A DNA stretch of 64,000 bases from Anaerolineae bacterium (GTDB lineage: Bacteria > Chloroflexota > Anaerolineae > Aggregatilineales > Phototrophicaceae): positions 33,491 to 97,490 of the forward strand of contig JAIOHM010000153.1 of the NCBI GenBank assembly GCA_019912965.1. Direction: 5' to 3'. The notes under the pieces were generated by a model, which saw nothing but the letters and a program-made list of their open reading frames with translations, was not told the DNA's origin and did not search any database. The position numbers and the translations under genes are program-made. Position 1 is the stretch's first letter; each line of letters begins with the position of its first letter. Below are positions 1-8,402 of the stretch, piece by piece.

Positions 1-85
1 CAACCTTCATATTGTGGTAATTCTATTGACGCTCCTTGGTGAGTGATCACCACTTTTGTAATTGAACCGATCCACTTCGACAGGC

Positions 86-760
86 TTAGCGTGATGTCAT
101 AAGCAAAATAACGAAGACAATAGTGATGACAATGGCTCCCAAAATCCATACGTGATACTGAACGGGAATGAACCTGTCTAGATAATGACGCATAACTTGA
201 AAGGGGGACGATATGGGCGGCGTAGATTGCTCTATTTTAGTCGTTTGGAGGGGCGGGGTGGGGATTGTCGAAACGGATGGGACAGCGCTAGATTGGATTG
301 ATGAGACTTCTGTTTGGGTCTTCATGTATTCATGGAGCGCTTCAAGGCTTTGACGAATGACTATCCGTGCAGCGTTGTCCAACAAACGTTGACCAACACT
401 AGCAATCCGACCACCAATGTTTGCCTGACCTGCATAGGTCATATAGGTTTGTCCGCCGCGTGCCTCTAGGTGCAGCCGTCCCGATGCGTTCACGACCCCT
501 GTTGCGCCACCCCCATTAACCTCGATCCAATAGCTTTCAGGGGCATTGAAGTTGGAGAGTTGGATTTTCCCCTGGAATGTGCCTTGTACTGGGCCAATTT
601 TTATCACCATTTCACCAGAATACTCATTCTGTCCCACTTCCGCGAAATTCCGCCCACTTGGCAGGACAGTTTCCAATACAGCGGGATCTTGCAGCAAATT
701 CCAAACCAAATGCCGAGGAAAATCGAATGTGAAATCACCTGAGATGTCCATCAATCCCAC
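86..760 (-). CDS. CoxG-like SRPBCC-domain protein with C-terminal membrane anchor
   Basis: The 224-residue product begins with a polyketide-cyclase/SRPBCC fold of the CoxG (CO dehydrogenase subunit G) type. It opens MGLMDISGDFTFDFP and contains the family-typical stretch GPVQGTFQGKI near residue 57 and an IGGRIASVGQRLL segment near residue 116. A proline/serine/threonine-rich linker (about 155-190) leads to one hydrophobic segment at the very C-terminus (WILGAIVITIVFVILL), so it is probably held at the inner face of the membrane. In CO dehydrogenase operons CoxG helps recruit or mature the enzyme at the membrane. Here no cox structural gene is adjacent; the only molybdo-hydroxylase genes of the window lie about 53 kb away. 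Family assignment is firm, the partner enzyme is unknown. Confidence 0.85.
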   Translation of the reverse strand: MGLMDISGDFTFDFPRHLVWNLLQDPAVLETVLPSGRNFAEVGQNEYSGEMVIKIGPVQGTFQGKIQLSNFNAPESYWIEVNGGGATGVVNASGRLHLEARGGQTYMTYAGQANIGGRIASVGQRLLDNAARIVIRQSLEALHEYMKTQTEVSSIQSSAVPSVSTIPTPPLQTTKIEQSTPPISSPFQVMRHYLDRFIPVQYHVWILGAIVITIVFVILLMTSR

Positions 761-985
761 TCCTGATTGAATATGGATGGTAAGTTGAGAAGAAACATAG
801 AACGATTTGGGTTGAGTATGGATTTATTATGCCCCTAAGCAAACAATCATAGTTTACTCAATCTCAAAAACCAAAAACTTAACACACGTGTTGTTGTGAA
901 CACCTTTGACAATTGTAAAACGAATAGTAATATCTCACATGAAATGGAGAGAACCGCCAAAAACAAGCATGAGGAGGTCGGCGTT

Positions 986-1333
986 ATGACATCAATCTTG
1001 GTGGTGGATGATGATCGGTCGTTAGTCAGCAGCATTCAGTCCGCGTTAGTGTTGGAAGGATTCACGGTTCTCGTCAGTCACAATGTGGCCACAACCGCCG
1101 TTCATGCGGTAGATGAGGTTGATCTTATTCTCTCGGACTGGTGGCTGCCAGATGGCAATGCGGCTGACATCCAGAGCCTCTTCCCGCAAGCCTTTCTCCT
1201 GATCCTGACAGGCGATACCAACGTCGCTGAACGCAAGCGCGAACAGGGCATTCAGTGTTTGGTCAAACCTGTTGCACTCTCCGTTATCATCGCCACTATT
1301 CACCAGATGTTCGGAACCGTCCCCACCTCATAA
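986..1333 (+). CDS. single-domain response regulator (receiver)
   Basis: This 115-residue protein is a lone CheY-like receiver. The acidic pocket (ILVVDDD), phosphoacceptor Asp in ILSDWWLPDG, Thr in LILTG and Lys in CLVKPV are all present, so it should be phosphorylatable. No output domain follows. I chose the ATG at 986 because GAGGAGG lies at 971-977, 8 nt upstream; the frame is open further upstream but without such a site. It is followed by a terminator and then by a second receiver gene in the same orientation. The partner kinase and output are not in the window. Confidence 0.88.
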   Translation: MTSILVVDDDRSLVSSIQSALVLEGFTVLVSHNVATTAVHAVDEVDLILSDWWLPDGNAADIQSLFPQAFLLILTGDTNVAERKREQGIQCLVKPVALSVIIATIHQMFGTVPTS

Positions 1334-1355
1334 CGGGGCTATTCGAGGCAATCAG

Positions 1356-1380
1356 CCGCTGGTGAGTGCCAGCGGTTTTT
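1356..1380 (+). terminator. intrinsic terminator after first receiver gene
   Basis: A 7-bp stem (CCGCTGG/CCAGCGG, 6-nt loop) is followed by five T residues, 22 nt past the stop codon of the first receiver gene. The shape is typical of a rho-independent terminator. Confidence 0.75.
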
Positions 1381-1497
1381 GTTTCCCTGTTTGGATTCAC
1401 AAATAATGCTATATGTATTTTTCAGATTTCCTCATCTCTCATTACAGACTGTTGCATTAAGATGAGGTTAAGAATAAATGGATAGGAATAAAGTCCC

Positions 1498-1851
1498 ATG
1501 ACCCGTATCCTGATTGTCGAAGATGATCCAGCCCTGTGCCAAATGCTGGCAGATATGCTGGCTTTCCAAGCCTATGATACCCTCACAGCCAGTCGGGTCG
1601 AACAAGCGGTTAATCTGGCTCAGCACCACGTGCCTGATCTCATCCTCTGCGATTGGTCACTGCCAGATGGCACGGCCAGTCGGATATTGGAGACGCTGCG
1701 TCACATCCCAACCATCATTGTGTCGGGCACTTCTGCTGAGGCATTGATGGAGCTTGCCCGCGAGCATGGGGCGGTTGGTTATCTCACCAAACCGTTTGGG
1801 TTTCAGGAGGTCATTGGTGTTGTCCACCACACCCTGAATCTAGTGGGATAG
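1498..1851 (+). CDS. single-domain response regulator (receiver)
   Basis: The 117-residue protein is a complete CheY-like receiver without output domain. It shows the acidic pair in ILIVEDDPAL, the phosphoacceptor in LILCDWSLPDG, Ser in IIVSG and Lys in YLTKPFG. The DW-LPDG surround of the phosphoacceptor is shared with the preceding receiver, which suggests that the two arose by duplication. It ends 15 nt from the convergent third receiver gene. Its role, probably as a phosphate shuttle or a protein-protein switch, cannot be deduced further. Confidence 0.88.
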   Translation: MTRILIVEDDPALCQMLADMLAFQAYDTLTASRVEQAVNLAQHHVPDLILCDWSLPDGTASRILETLRHIPTIIVSGTSAEALMELAREHGAVGYLTKPFGFQEVIGVVHHTLNLVG

Positions 1852-1865
1852 GCTCAACTTGTCCC

Positions 1866-2237
1866 TCATGCAGCACTGCGATTAAGCAGCAGTTGAGCGG
1901 CGGTGATTAAGTCTTGGATACTGAATGGTTTGGGGATACGAGAAAGATAGGGATAGGCAGGTAAGGTGAGGGTGTAATCTCCCAAATGAGCACTGATGAC
2001 AATCACGGGCATAAAAATCTTCATCTGGTTCAGCCATGCGAGGACATCCATCCCTGACATATCGGGCATGAGGAGATCGAGGGTGAGGAGATCGTAAGCA
2101 TTAGGGTTGGTGGTGAGGCACTGCAAGGCTTCTCGGACACTTCCTGTCTCCTCGGTAGTGTGGTCAATGTGTTGCAGGGTTCGCGTGATGATGGAGCGGC
2201 TGATAGCATCATCATCCACGACCAGAACATGTGCCAT
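1866..2237 (-). CDS. single-domain response regulator (receiver)
   Basis: This 123-residue receiver has the acidic pocket (VLVVDDDAIS), phosphoacceptor in LLTLDLLMPDMSG, Ser in VIVISAH and Lys in RIPKPFS. I start it at the ATG at 2237, preceded by GAGAGGAGA on the minus strand; six further codons upstream are open but overlap that ribosome-binding site. It is convergent with the receiver at 1498-1851. Its LMPDMSG motif is closer to classical CheY-like receivers than to its two neighbours. No kinase gene is nearby. Confidence 0.87.
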   Translation of the reverse strand: MAHVLVVDDDAISRSIITRTLQHIDHTTEETGSVREALQCLTTNPNAYDLLTLDLLMPDMSGMDVLAWLNQMKIFMPVIVISAHLGDYTLTLPAYPYLSRIPKPFSIQDLITAAQLLLNRSAA

Positions 2238-2370
2238 TGGGACATCTCCTCTCACATACGCTTTTGCTCATCATACGCCTGCATAATCCCCACGTATTGC
2301 ACAAGGATTTATGAAAAATATGAAAAGGTATCAACCAATAACAAAAGGTGAATAGAACCAAGTACGCCCG

Positions 2371-2664
2371 TTATCGCATTGCCCAATACCGTTCGGCTTC
2401 TTCTTTCACGGCTTCCCAGTAGGCTGGATCATTTCGAGTCTGAAGATTGTTGAAGAGTGTTACCCCTTGCACTTCCCCTTCAATCAATGCTGTCACTACC
2501 TCATCCCGCGAAATCCCATGTTCAACCGCAGTAAGAGCAGCTAACACAAGCTCAATCGTGGCATCGCTGGTCAAAAGTTCCCCTTGCAGGGCGATCAGGG
2601 TGTGCTGTTCAGCCTGCTTGACAAGGGTGTTGTAACGATCAAAGTGTGGGGTTTCGGCTGGCAT
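2371..2664 (-). CDS. small protein of unknown function
   Basis: A 97-residue acidic, mostly helical protein begins MPAETPHFDRYNTLVKQAEQ and ends EEAERYWAMR. I recognise no family. The open frame extends 20 codons upstream, but that stretch is cysteine/tryptophan rich and unlike the rest, so the internal ATG at 2664 is preferred. It is transcribed away from the sigma-like gene that starts at 2825. Coding is inferred from the even amino-acid composition only. Confidence 0.5.
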   Translation of the reverse strand: MPAETPHFDRYNTLVKQAEQHTLIALQGELLTSDATIELVLAALTAVEHGISRDEVVTALIEGEVQGVTLFNNLQTRNDPAYWEAVKEEAERYWAMR

Positions 2665-2824
2665 AGGTATGCTGCCATCATAGGCAAGCCAGCACCAAAA
2701 ATCAACCAGCATCATCTGGCACACATCGTGCTTTACATCCCCACAGCAGTTTGCTACGATGATTTTCCTTGCCTTATGAATACCGTTTCATATTCCGCTT
2801 GTTTTCCCAGTCCTCAGGAGGCTT

Positions 2825-4129
2825 GTGGAGCGGGATAAGTCCGTTCCTGAGCCTCCCAAATTGCCCCCAGTGCTGCCTCAACCAGTACTCTCCCCTCCTG
2901 AAACATCCCCATACTCTTGCCATTGGGACAGAGAATATGTGCCTGACACCATAACGATCCATGCTGAGTCAGTACAACTCCGCCACAGGATTGAGATGGC
3001 AGTCCAGCTACTCGAACCTGTTCACGATCCCCTTCTTCCCGATCAAGAAGTACGAAGCGGCGTGATTTTTGAGGAACCACCTGTACAGGAGTGCAGAGAT
3101 GCTACACCTTACCAGCGGTGTGCAATGGCCGCTTCCAAGGGGATAGAGCCATTCGCACAAGTACGGAAACGGTATGATGATGCATTGGCGGGATTGACCC
3201 AGCTTGCCCAACGATTACATCATCACCCTTTGGGTGATTCCCTCGCTGAAGAAGGGTTTGCGGTAGATAAGGCTGTTGAACCGCCCCAAGAGGTTGTCTT
3301 TCCAACCCGATGGGCTGGGGAGGTATCCCTTGAAACGCTGTTGACTGATCCACAGGTGCGGCGAGTGGCGTATGCCAAAGCTATTTCTTTGGGATTGGAT
3401 GCTGACGACCAAGATGATTGTGTGCAATCTGGGTACATCAAACTGTGGCAGACCGTACTCAAAAACCCAACGATTCTCGCTGACAAAGGGCCAGGGTGGG
3501 TAGGTGTGTATGTGGCCTACAGTGGCAATCCCAGCCAGTTTCAGCGGCGACAAGCCCGCCAACGGTGTTGGATGGAAACGGTTGCTGGAGTTATCCGACA
3601 GGGACAACGGCGAGAACGTTGGGCACAGTGGGCGCGGTGGGTGGATGAGGCGATTGATCTGGAATGGCTCATGCAGCGAATGGCGCAACGCTATGCAGAT
3701 ACCCCTCGCAAGCTGTTTGGATTGTATGCCATCACCACGGAAGTAAACGCTAAAGATGTGGCGTCAGCCGCGGGAATGCATGAGAAGAACTTTGCCGCAG
3801 GCGTGGGCAATGCGGTTCGGCGGGACTTACAAGCCCAATTTCCTGAAGTGCAGGTGAGAACAGCGCACGACGATTGGCAGAAGCGATTAGCACGTGGGGA
3901 AGGGCTAGAACACGTTATACAGGTTGCTGAAGCCGTTATTGACAATCCCCGTTTGTTATTCGCCTTATATGTCGTCACCACATCCGTCACCAAGAAAGCC
4001 GTCATGGAAACCTTTTGTTTGGGACACACCGTGTTTGGTGAGGCGATTCAACAGGTTAAGAGCATGTTGGCAGCAGCCTATCGGCAGACGAATCGGCACG
4101 GCTCAAGAAATGGGGGAGCAAGGGCGTGA
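2825..4129 (+). CDS. sigma-70-region-2-like protein with duplicated C-terminal domain
   Basis: The 434-residue product has a proline-rich, low-complexity N-terminus (to about 60). A middle segment (about 172-210) resembles sigma-70 region 2, with acidic DADDQDDCVQSGYIKLWQ as in ECF-type sigma factors. The C-terminal third holds two related copies of a helical unit, starting PRKLFGLYAITTEV (about 293) and PRLLFALYVVTTSV (about 374). These sit where sigma region 4 would be and may be helix-turn-helix units. The start is uncertain: a GTG at 2825 lies only 3 nt after AGGAGG, and the next in-frame ATG is at 2996. The sigma relationship is my inference from one motif and the helical layout; another DNA-binding role is possible. 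Confidence 0.6.
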   Translation: MERDKSVPEPPKLPPVLPQPVLSPPETSPYSCHWDREYVPDTITIHAESVQLRHRIEMAVQLLEPVHDPLLPDQEVRSGVIFEEPPVQECRDATPYQRCAMAASKGIEPFAQVRKRYDDALAGLTQLAQRLHHHPLGDSLAEEGFAVDKAVEPPQEVVFPTRWAGEVSLETLLTDPQVRRVAYAKAISLGLDADDQDDCVQSGYIKLWQTVLKNPTILADKGPGWVGVYVAYSGNPSQFQRRQARQRCWMETVAGVIRQGQRRERWAQWARWVDEAIDLEWLMQRMAQRYADTPRKLFGLYAITTEVNAKDVASAAGMHEKNFAAGVGNAVRRDLQAQFPEVQVRTAHDDWQKRLARGEGLEHVIQVAEAVIDNPRLLFALYVVTTSVTKKAVMETFCLGHTVFGEAIQQVKSMLAAAYRQTNRHGSRNGGARA

Positions 4130-4151
4130 AGGCGGAAAATAAGCCTGACCT
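4130..4151. repeat. direct repeat, left copy (flanks lipase cassette)
   Basis: The segment beginning aggcggaaaataagcc is repeated at 5772-5794 with a single extra T. The copies bracket a small membrane-protein gene and a lipase gene. The left copy overlaps the end of the sigma-like gene. Confidence 0.7.
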
Positions 4152-4253
4152 ATAACATGATACCAATGAGATTGCAATTACTTATTTTTTGATAAATTGC
4201 AAAAAATAATTTTCAGTATTCAGAAAATTAAAAATAAACATATAATACACATA

Positions 4254-4538
4254 ATGAAACTTATAAGAACTCTATTGTTACTCAAGTTGCATTGGTTTGA
4301 TGGATTCTGGGCAATACTTTCTGTGAATTTGGCGTTCAAGATAAATGTGTATATTGTTAGGATTTATCAGGACATACAAACAAGGAATGTAACCGAACGG
4401 AGTGTTCCTGATTTTAGTAGCTTAAACTTGCTGGGGCTTTTTCCTATCATTTGGTTCCTGTTATTTATAATTTTTCTTATGATTTCTCGATTTGTATGGG
4501 CGAGGATAGGTAAAATCCTCGCCCCAAATTCAAATTAA
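4254..4538 (+). CDS. small membrane protein with two hydrophobic segments
   Basis: The 94-residue product starts MKLIRTLLLLKLHWFDGF and has two hydrophobic stretches, one near the N-terminus and a strong one near residue 60-80 (LGLFPIIWFLLFIIFLMI). It ends in a short basic tail. I recognise no family. The ATG at 4254 is preferred over one 57 nt upstream because the extra residues are unusually lysine/isoleucine rich. The DNA here is more AT-rich than the surroundings, which fits recent acquisition. It is convergent with the lipase gene and lies in the interval bracketed by the direct repeats. Confidence 0.55.
   Translation: MKLIRTLLLLKLHWFDGFWAILSVNLAFKINVYIVRIYQDIQTRNVTERSVPDFSSLNLLGLFPIIWFLLFIIFLMISRFVWARIGKILAPNSN
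4498..4524. terminator. hairpin between convergent genes
   Basis: A perfect 10-bp stem (GGGCGAGGAT/ATCCTCGCCC) with a 7-nt loop lies over the last codons of the small membrane-protein gene. There is no long T-run on either strand, so it may act as a weak bidirectional terminator. Confidence 0.45.
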
Positions 4539-4547
4539 TCGCACAAT

Positions 4548-5507
4548 TTAGTTAAGTTGCCTTCCAATGTATCTTGCAATTGTTCTTGCGCTAACGCTAG
4601 ATGTTAAAACACTGGAATGTGAGCGTTGAAGACAGGTTAGCGGATTTAAATCACTGGCAAAGAACCCATAAAAAAGTGGTATAGCGGATGAATCAAATAT
4701 CCACTGTACTGAATAATCTCCTGAAAACGGTAACCTACAAGCTCTTGGATTGTAAACACCATCATAGTAGTTTCCAGCAGTTACCGTTTGCACCCCTTTA
4801 TCTTTCGCAATGCCTGAGGCTAATTGCATCCAGTAGCGCCATGTGCTTCCTATATTATAGCGTCTGACTAGTTCTTGGATTGCAGCACCTTGCCCAATGC
4901 ACGGTTGTAGATTACCCACTGCGCCAATTGGGATCGGCGGTGCGCCATTTATCGGACTATCTACTGAAATTACCGTTTGGACAAGCCCGTTTGGATATGT
5001 CGATGAGAAATCAATTTTTTGCAATACAACTTCATAGGCAACTATCCCCCCCAAACTATGACCAATTAGCACAAATGGGGTCTCTGGGTACTCTCTCCGA
5101 TATTGCTCCATCAATTCGTACACCCTATTGGCACTTGCGGTCAAATTTTGGCTTGCTGGAGTAGTTTCAGAATAATAGTTATGCCACCAGCGCCACTGAC
5201 TGCTAATAGGAACCATTCTTCCACCAGTGTAACTATACAGGAGAAAATCATCATCACGGTAACCAAACTCTTCGGTTTTTAGGATATTCTGTATATTCGA
5301 AAATACGAAATCATCTGATTGACTTGTACTGGGCCCACTCTCAAGCGTGGTACATGCTCCCATAATAAAAATGATCTTTTTTCGTGGAATTGCTGCGAGA
5401 GCATGTTTGTCAGAAGGTGAAAGTGTAAATATTAGTAGTACTAGAATAACCAAGACAGACCCTAGATGGACACAACGATGGTACAGGAAATAATTATGAC
5501 GAGCCAT
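4548..5507 (-). CDS. secreted alpha/beta hydrolase (lipase-like)
   Basis: The 319-residue protein opens with a signal-like hydrophobic segment (about 16-40, ending HALAA). It contains the nucleophile elbow GHSLGG with Ser151, preceded by a strand PFVLIG, and a second beta-strand/acid region VISVDSP near residue 180. A His near the C-terminus (QRSHSSVL) could complete the triad. Family knowledge points to a serine esterase or triacylglycerol-lipase-type enzyme acting outside the cytoplasm; the substrate is unknown. Several cysteines (CTT, QPC, RAC, TCL) are compatible with an exported disulfide protein. It lies between the two direct-repeat copies. Confidence 0.8.
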   Translation of the reverse strand: MARHNYFLYHRCVHLGSVLVILVLLIFTLSPSDKHALAAIPRKKIIFIMGACTTLESGPSTSQSDDFVFSNIQNILKTEEFGYRDDDFLLYSYTGGRMVPISSQWRWWHNYYSETTPASQNLTASANRVYELMEQYRREYPETPFVLIGHSLGGIVAYEVVLQKIDFSSTYPNGLVQTVISVDSPINGAPPIPIGAVGNLQPCIGQGAAIQELVRRYNIGSTWRYWMQLASGIAKDKGVQTVTAGNYYDGVYNPRACRLPFSGDYSVQWIFDSSAIPLFYGFFASDLNPLTCLQRSHSSVLTSSVSARTIARYIGRQLN

Positions 5508-5771
5508 AGATTCCCCCTTTGAGTTGAAAGTTGTGCAGGATTAGACAAAAAGCTTTGTAGGGTTAAGTGGTATACATGTAGGCGGTGATGGAGCAATGCG
5601 GCACGACGGGGCTATGTTGATACACTTTTCCACAAAGTAATATCTAAGTAAAATTGTATGAAAAGCCACCTTTCATGGAAATAAAATATTAAATTCATTG
5701 CCCAAATTCCCCACTATTATTGTCTGCAAAGTATCTTAGGTCGGTGCAGGAAAGTTTTCGGCATCTGATGG

Positions 5772-5794
5772 AGGCGGAAAATTAAGCCTGACCT
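5772..5794. repeat. direct repeat, right copy
   Basis: This is the second copy of the repeat seen at 4130-4151 and differs by one inserted T. The interval 5508-6145 has no gene. It holds this repeat, a hairpin (5815-5839) and an IS remnant (5919-6060). Confidence 0.7.
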
Positions 5795-5814
5795 GTAGGA
5801 TTGATTCAGCTACT

Positions 5815-5839
5815 CTTTTTGGGATAAACCCCCAAAAAG
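5815..5839. terminator. hairpin with T-rich arms
   Basis: A 9-bp stem (CTTTTTGGG/CCCAAAAAG, 7-nt loop) lies in the gene-free interval. It has the shape of a bidirectional terminator but is not next to a gene end, so it may belong to the repeat-flanked cassette. Confidence 0.35.
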
Positions 5840-5918
5840 AATGCTGCTGGTTCATGGATTGCGATAAATCTCATAGGTTCCCACACGGCGAAGCAATACA
5901 ATGTAGCCCTGTATTTGG

Positions 5919-6060
5919 AATGAACTGATTGAAACTTTTGGAAAACAGGCGAAATAGTGCATCATGGTAGAAAAACCCGACCAGTGTAACGCAAAAACTG
6001 GTCAATGAGCATGTTTTGCCATATTCAAATACGGCAAAACGAGGCTATGTGAGCGAAATC
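5919..6060 (+). mobile_element. decayed IS5-family remnant (left end)
   Basis: Positions 5919-5983 match the first 65 nt of the IS at 7287-8212 almost base for base, including the terminal inverted repeat. A little further on, a fragment reads AKRGYVSEIPLYK, equivalent to ARRGYACRIPLYK of the intact transposase. The middle and the rest of the element are missing. It is therefore a relic of a related IS whose left end is well preserved. Confidence 0.75.
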
Positions 6061-6145
6061 CCGTTGTACAAACAGTAGTATTCGACCGTGTTTGGTATTA
6101 ATGCTTACTTCAAGGTCAATTTTGACTTTTGTACGATGTTCTCGT

Positions 6146-7255
6146 TCAGGACATCAAATAATCCTCAAAGACTTGCATGGCTTCCTTAAAGGTAGGGGAT
6201 CCATAACCAATGCGTATATGGTGATGACCATAATTGAATTTGCTGCTTGGAGCCACTAATACGCCACTTTTTGTATAAAGGTTTTCAGCAAGCTCATCTG
6301 TATCCGTGCCATCGCAATACCTTATAAAGGCTGTCGTGCCTGCTCTAGGTGGTGCCCATGCTACCCGATTTGGATTCCGTTTCATAAAGGCATAGAAATA
6401 ATCTAGATTCTCACTCAGCAGCAAACGATTAGTCTCGATAAAAATTTGATAATGCCGAAGTGCAATGGTTGACAAAAATTGACCCACAGCATTTCCCGTG
6501 ATGGTGAGATAATCTTTGAACGTTAGGGCTTCAGTCAACACTTTTAAATCCTGTGTGACCAACCAACCTACTCGCGCCCCTGGCATCCCATACGTCTTGG
6601 ACATATCTGAAACGGAAATTGCCCTTTCATAAACTTCAGCTGCGGCAGGGAGATGGTCGCTGTCGTTCGGCTCTAGGAAACGAAAGACCTCATCGCTCAG
6701 AAGATAGATACCTTGTTTTCTGGCGATTTCAATTACGGCATTAAATTCTTGCTGAGTAAACTGAAACCCAGTTGGATTATGTGGAGAGTTGATAACAATC
6801 AATTTGGTGCCCTCAATCGCCTGCGTTGCTAGAAAATCAAGGTCGACTTTCCAGACCTCGTCTTCTGACATTCCCCACGAAATGACCTCGCACCCCAGTG
6901 ATTCGGCAATCTGAGCAAGTTGCTGATAGCAGGGTTTCTGCACAATAACTCGATCACCTTGCTCTAGAAGAGTATGTAGGAGGGCAAAAATCCCCTCTTG
7001 TGATCCAGTTGAAACCATGATGTTAGCAGACTTAATCGGGGTGCCGTATATATCCGCAATTGCTGCTTTTAAATGAGGGTGGCCTGAGTAAGCCTGATAT
7101 TCGAGTTCAAGATTTAATAATCTCTCCCATGCATCAGGTTCGAGTGAAAGTATTGCGTTAACAGTGCGTTGGTTACAGACAGAGCCAGCCACGTTAAAAC
7201 GAGTTTGTTCGCGCCCATCAAAGAACCGGTCAAGCTGAAAAGGTGGCAGTTTCAT
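6146..7255 (-). CDS. PLP-dependent class I/II aminotransferase
   Basis: The 369-residue product is a fold-type I aminotransferase. It has the substrate/PLP motifs NSPHNPTG (near 155), LLSDEVFRF (near 185), the Schiff-base lysine in SDMSKTYGMPGARVGW (near 220) and the carboxylate-binding Arg near the end (IRIGYG). The length is normal. The substrate cannot be told from sequence. On the minus strand GGAGA precedes the ATG by 7 nt. The IS at 7287 sits just upstream, so its native promoter may have been displaced. Confidence 0.87.
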   Translation of the reverse strand: MKLPPFQLDRFFDGREQTRFNVAGSVCNQRTVNAILSLEPDAWERLLNLELEYQAYSGHPHLKAAIADIYGTPIKSANIMVSTGSQEGIFALLHTLLEQGDRVIVQKPCYQQLAQIAESLGCEVISWGMSEDEVWKVDLDFLATQAIEGTKLIVINSPHNPTGFQFTQQEFNAVIEIARKQGIYLLSDEVFRFLEPNDSDHLPAAAEVYERAISVSDMSKTYGMPGARVGWLVTQDLKVLTEALTFKDYLTITGNAVGQFLSTIALRHYQIFIETNRLLLSENLDYFYAFMKRNPNRVAWAPPRAGTTAFIRYCDGTDTDELAENLYTKSGVLVAPSSKFNYGHHHIRIGYGSPTFKEAMQVFEDYLMS

Positions 7256-7286
7256 TAATTGTTCTCCATGAGCTAGAATGCCTTGA

Positions 7287-8212
7287 CAATGAACTGATTG
7301 AGACTTTTGAAAAACAGGCGAAATAGTGCATCATGGCAGAAAAACCCGACCAAAGGTAAACCAACATGAGCACTATCTTGGTCAGTTTAACACAGGAACA
7401 GTTTGAGCAGTACATCCGTCCATCGCTGAGCGTTGCCCGACGAGGCTACGCATGTCGCATCCCACTGTACAAGGTTTTCAACTACATCCTGTACCGACTG
7501 CATACGGGCTGTCAGTGGGAACGGTTGCCCATCGACAACGATCCCAACGACGCACAAAAAAAGAAATCAGCTACCATGCCGTCTACTATCATTATCGCAA
7601 ATGGTGTCGTGATGGTAGTCTGGAGAGCGTGTTCCAGGACAGTATCCTGAGCATCCGTGAGCAGATCAACACGCACCATCTGAACCTCGACGGAAGTCAC
7701 GCCCCAGCGAAGAAAGGCGGTGAGGCGGTCGCGTATCAGGGACGCAAGAAAGCCAAAACGTCGAATGTGCTGCCCATTACTGATGCCAACGGTTTCATCC
7801 TGGCAAGCACAGGCATTGTGGCTGGTAATCACAACGCCGCTTTCGAGTTGAAAGATAACATACGCGCCGCTTTCGGGTTTATCAAAAGGTTGGCTATCGA
7901 GATTGGTGGAAGCTACTTCAATGCCGATGCCGCCTTTGACACCAAAGCCGCCCGTAAAGTCTGCTTCAATCACCGCGTCATTCCCAACATCGTCGAAAAT
8001 ACTCGCTCACGCAAGAAGCCTAAGCGTGGGCGCAAGCGTCTGTTCAACCGCGATGTCTACAAGTTACGCTTTGCCTGGATCGACAAGTTCCGCGCTCTAT
8101 TGGTGCGCTTTGACCGTAAAGCGGCGCATTTCATGGGCACTCACTACATCGCCTACGCCCTTATCAACCTCCGCCATCTGCTGGCTGGAACAAAGTTTCA
8201 ATGAGTTCAATG
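7287..8212 (+). mobile_element. IS5-family insertion sequence with 3-bp target duplication
   Basis: The element is 926 bp. Its ends are imperfect inverted repeats of about 23 bp (left caatgaactgattgag, right end on the opposite strand cattgaactcattgaa). TGA is found on both sides (7284-7286 and 8213-8215), consistent with the TNA duplications of some IS5 subgroups. It carries a two-frame transposase. It has inserted into a RelE-type toxin gene. A remnant of a related copy lies at 5919-6060. Confidence 0.85.
7366..8204 (+). CDS. IS5-family transposase made by -1 frameshift, catalytic Glu apparently deleted
   Basis: Two frames overlap: one starts at ATG 7366, the second stops at 8204. A run of seven A at 7556-7562 lies in the overlap, and a -1 shift there joins WERLPIDNDPNDAQK to EISYHAVYYHYRKW without loss. 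That matches the usual IS5-family layout, so I treat both as one roughly 279-residue protein. The first two catalytic Asp are likely in NLDGSH and in NADAAFDTK. In relatives the third residue lies in a segment like RF-x-x-ER-x-FAW-x-DKF; here the protein reads YKLRFAWIDKF, as if six residues including the Glu were missing. The enzyme may therefore be inactive. Confidence 0.8.
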
Positions 8213-8402
8213 TGAAGCGATAATGAACATCCACTCGTGCTTCCCAAATATGGGCTTGTCCCTGCATCTTCCTTGCTCCCAACCCTGGATAGGTTACGCC
8301 TTGAGTAGCCAATAGATCCATTTGTTTTCTGCGTTTCTTTTGTATGGCGCGGAGAATTGTCTCGTAATCTCGTAAAAACTGGGTATCAAAGTGAAAGGTC
8401 AT
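8213..8402 (-). pseudogene. RelE/HigB-type toxin, 3' end lost to IS insertion
   Basis: The remaining 63 codons read like a type II mRNA-interferase toxin: MTFHFDTQFLRDYE at the start, a lysine-rich helix, then the core IWEARVDVHYRF typical of the RelE superfamily. The IS begins right after the last codon, so the final strand with catalytic residues is gone. If the IS and one target copy are removed in thought, the frame meets a stop after a few codons, so DNA beyond the IS has also been lost or rearranged. The start overlaps the antitoxin stop by 4 nt. Confidence 0.75.
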
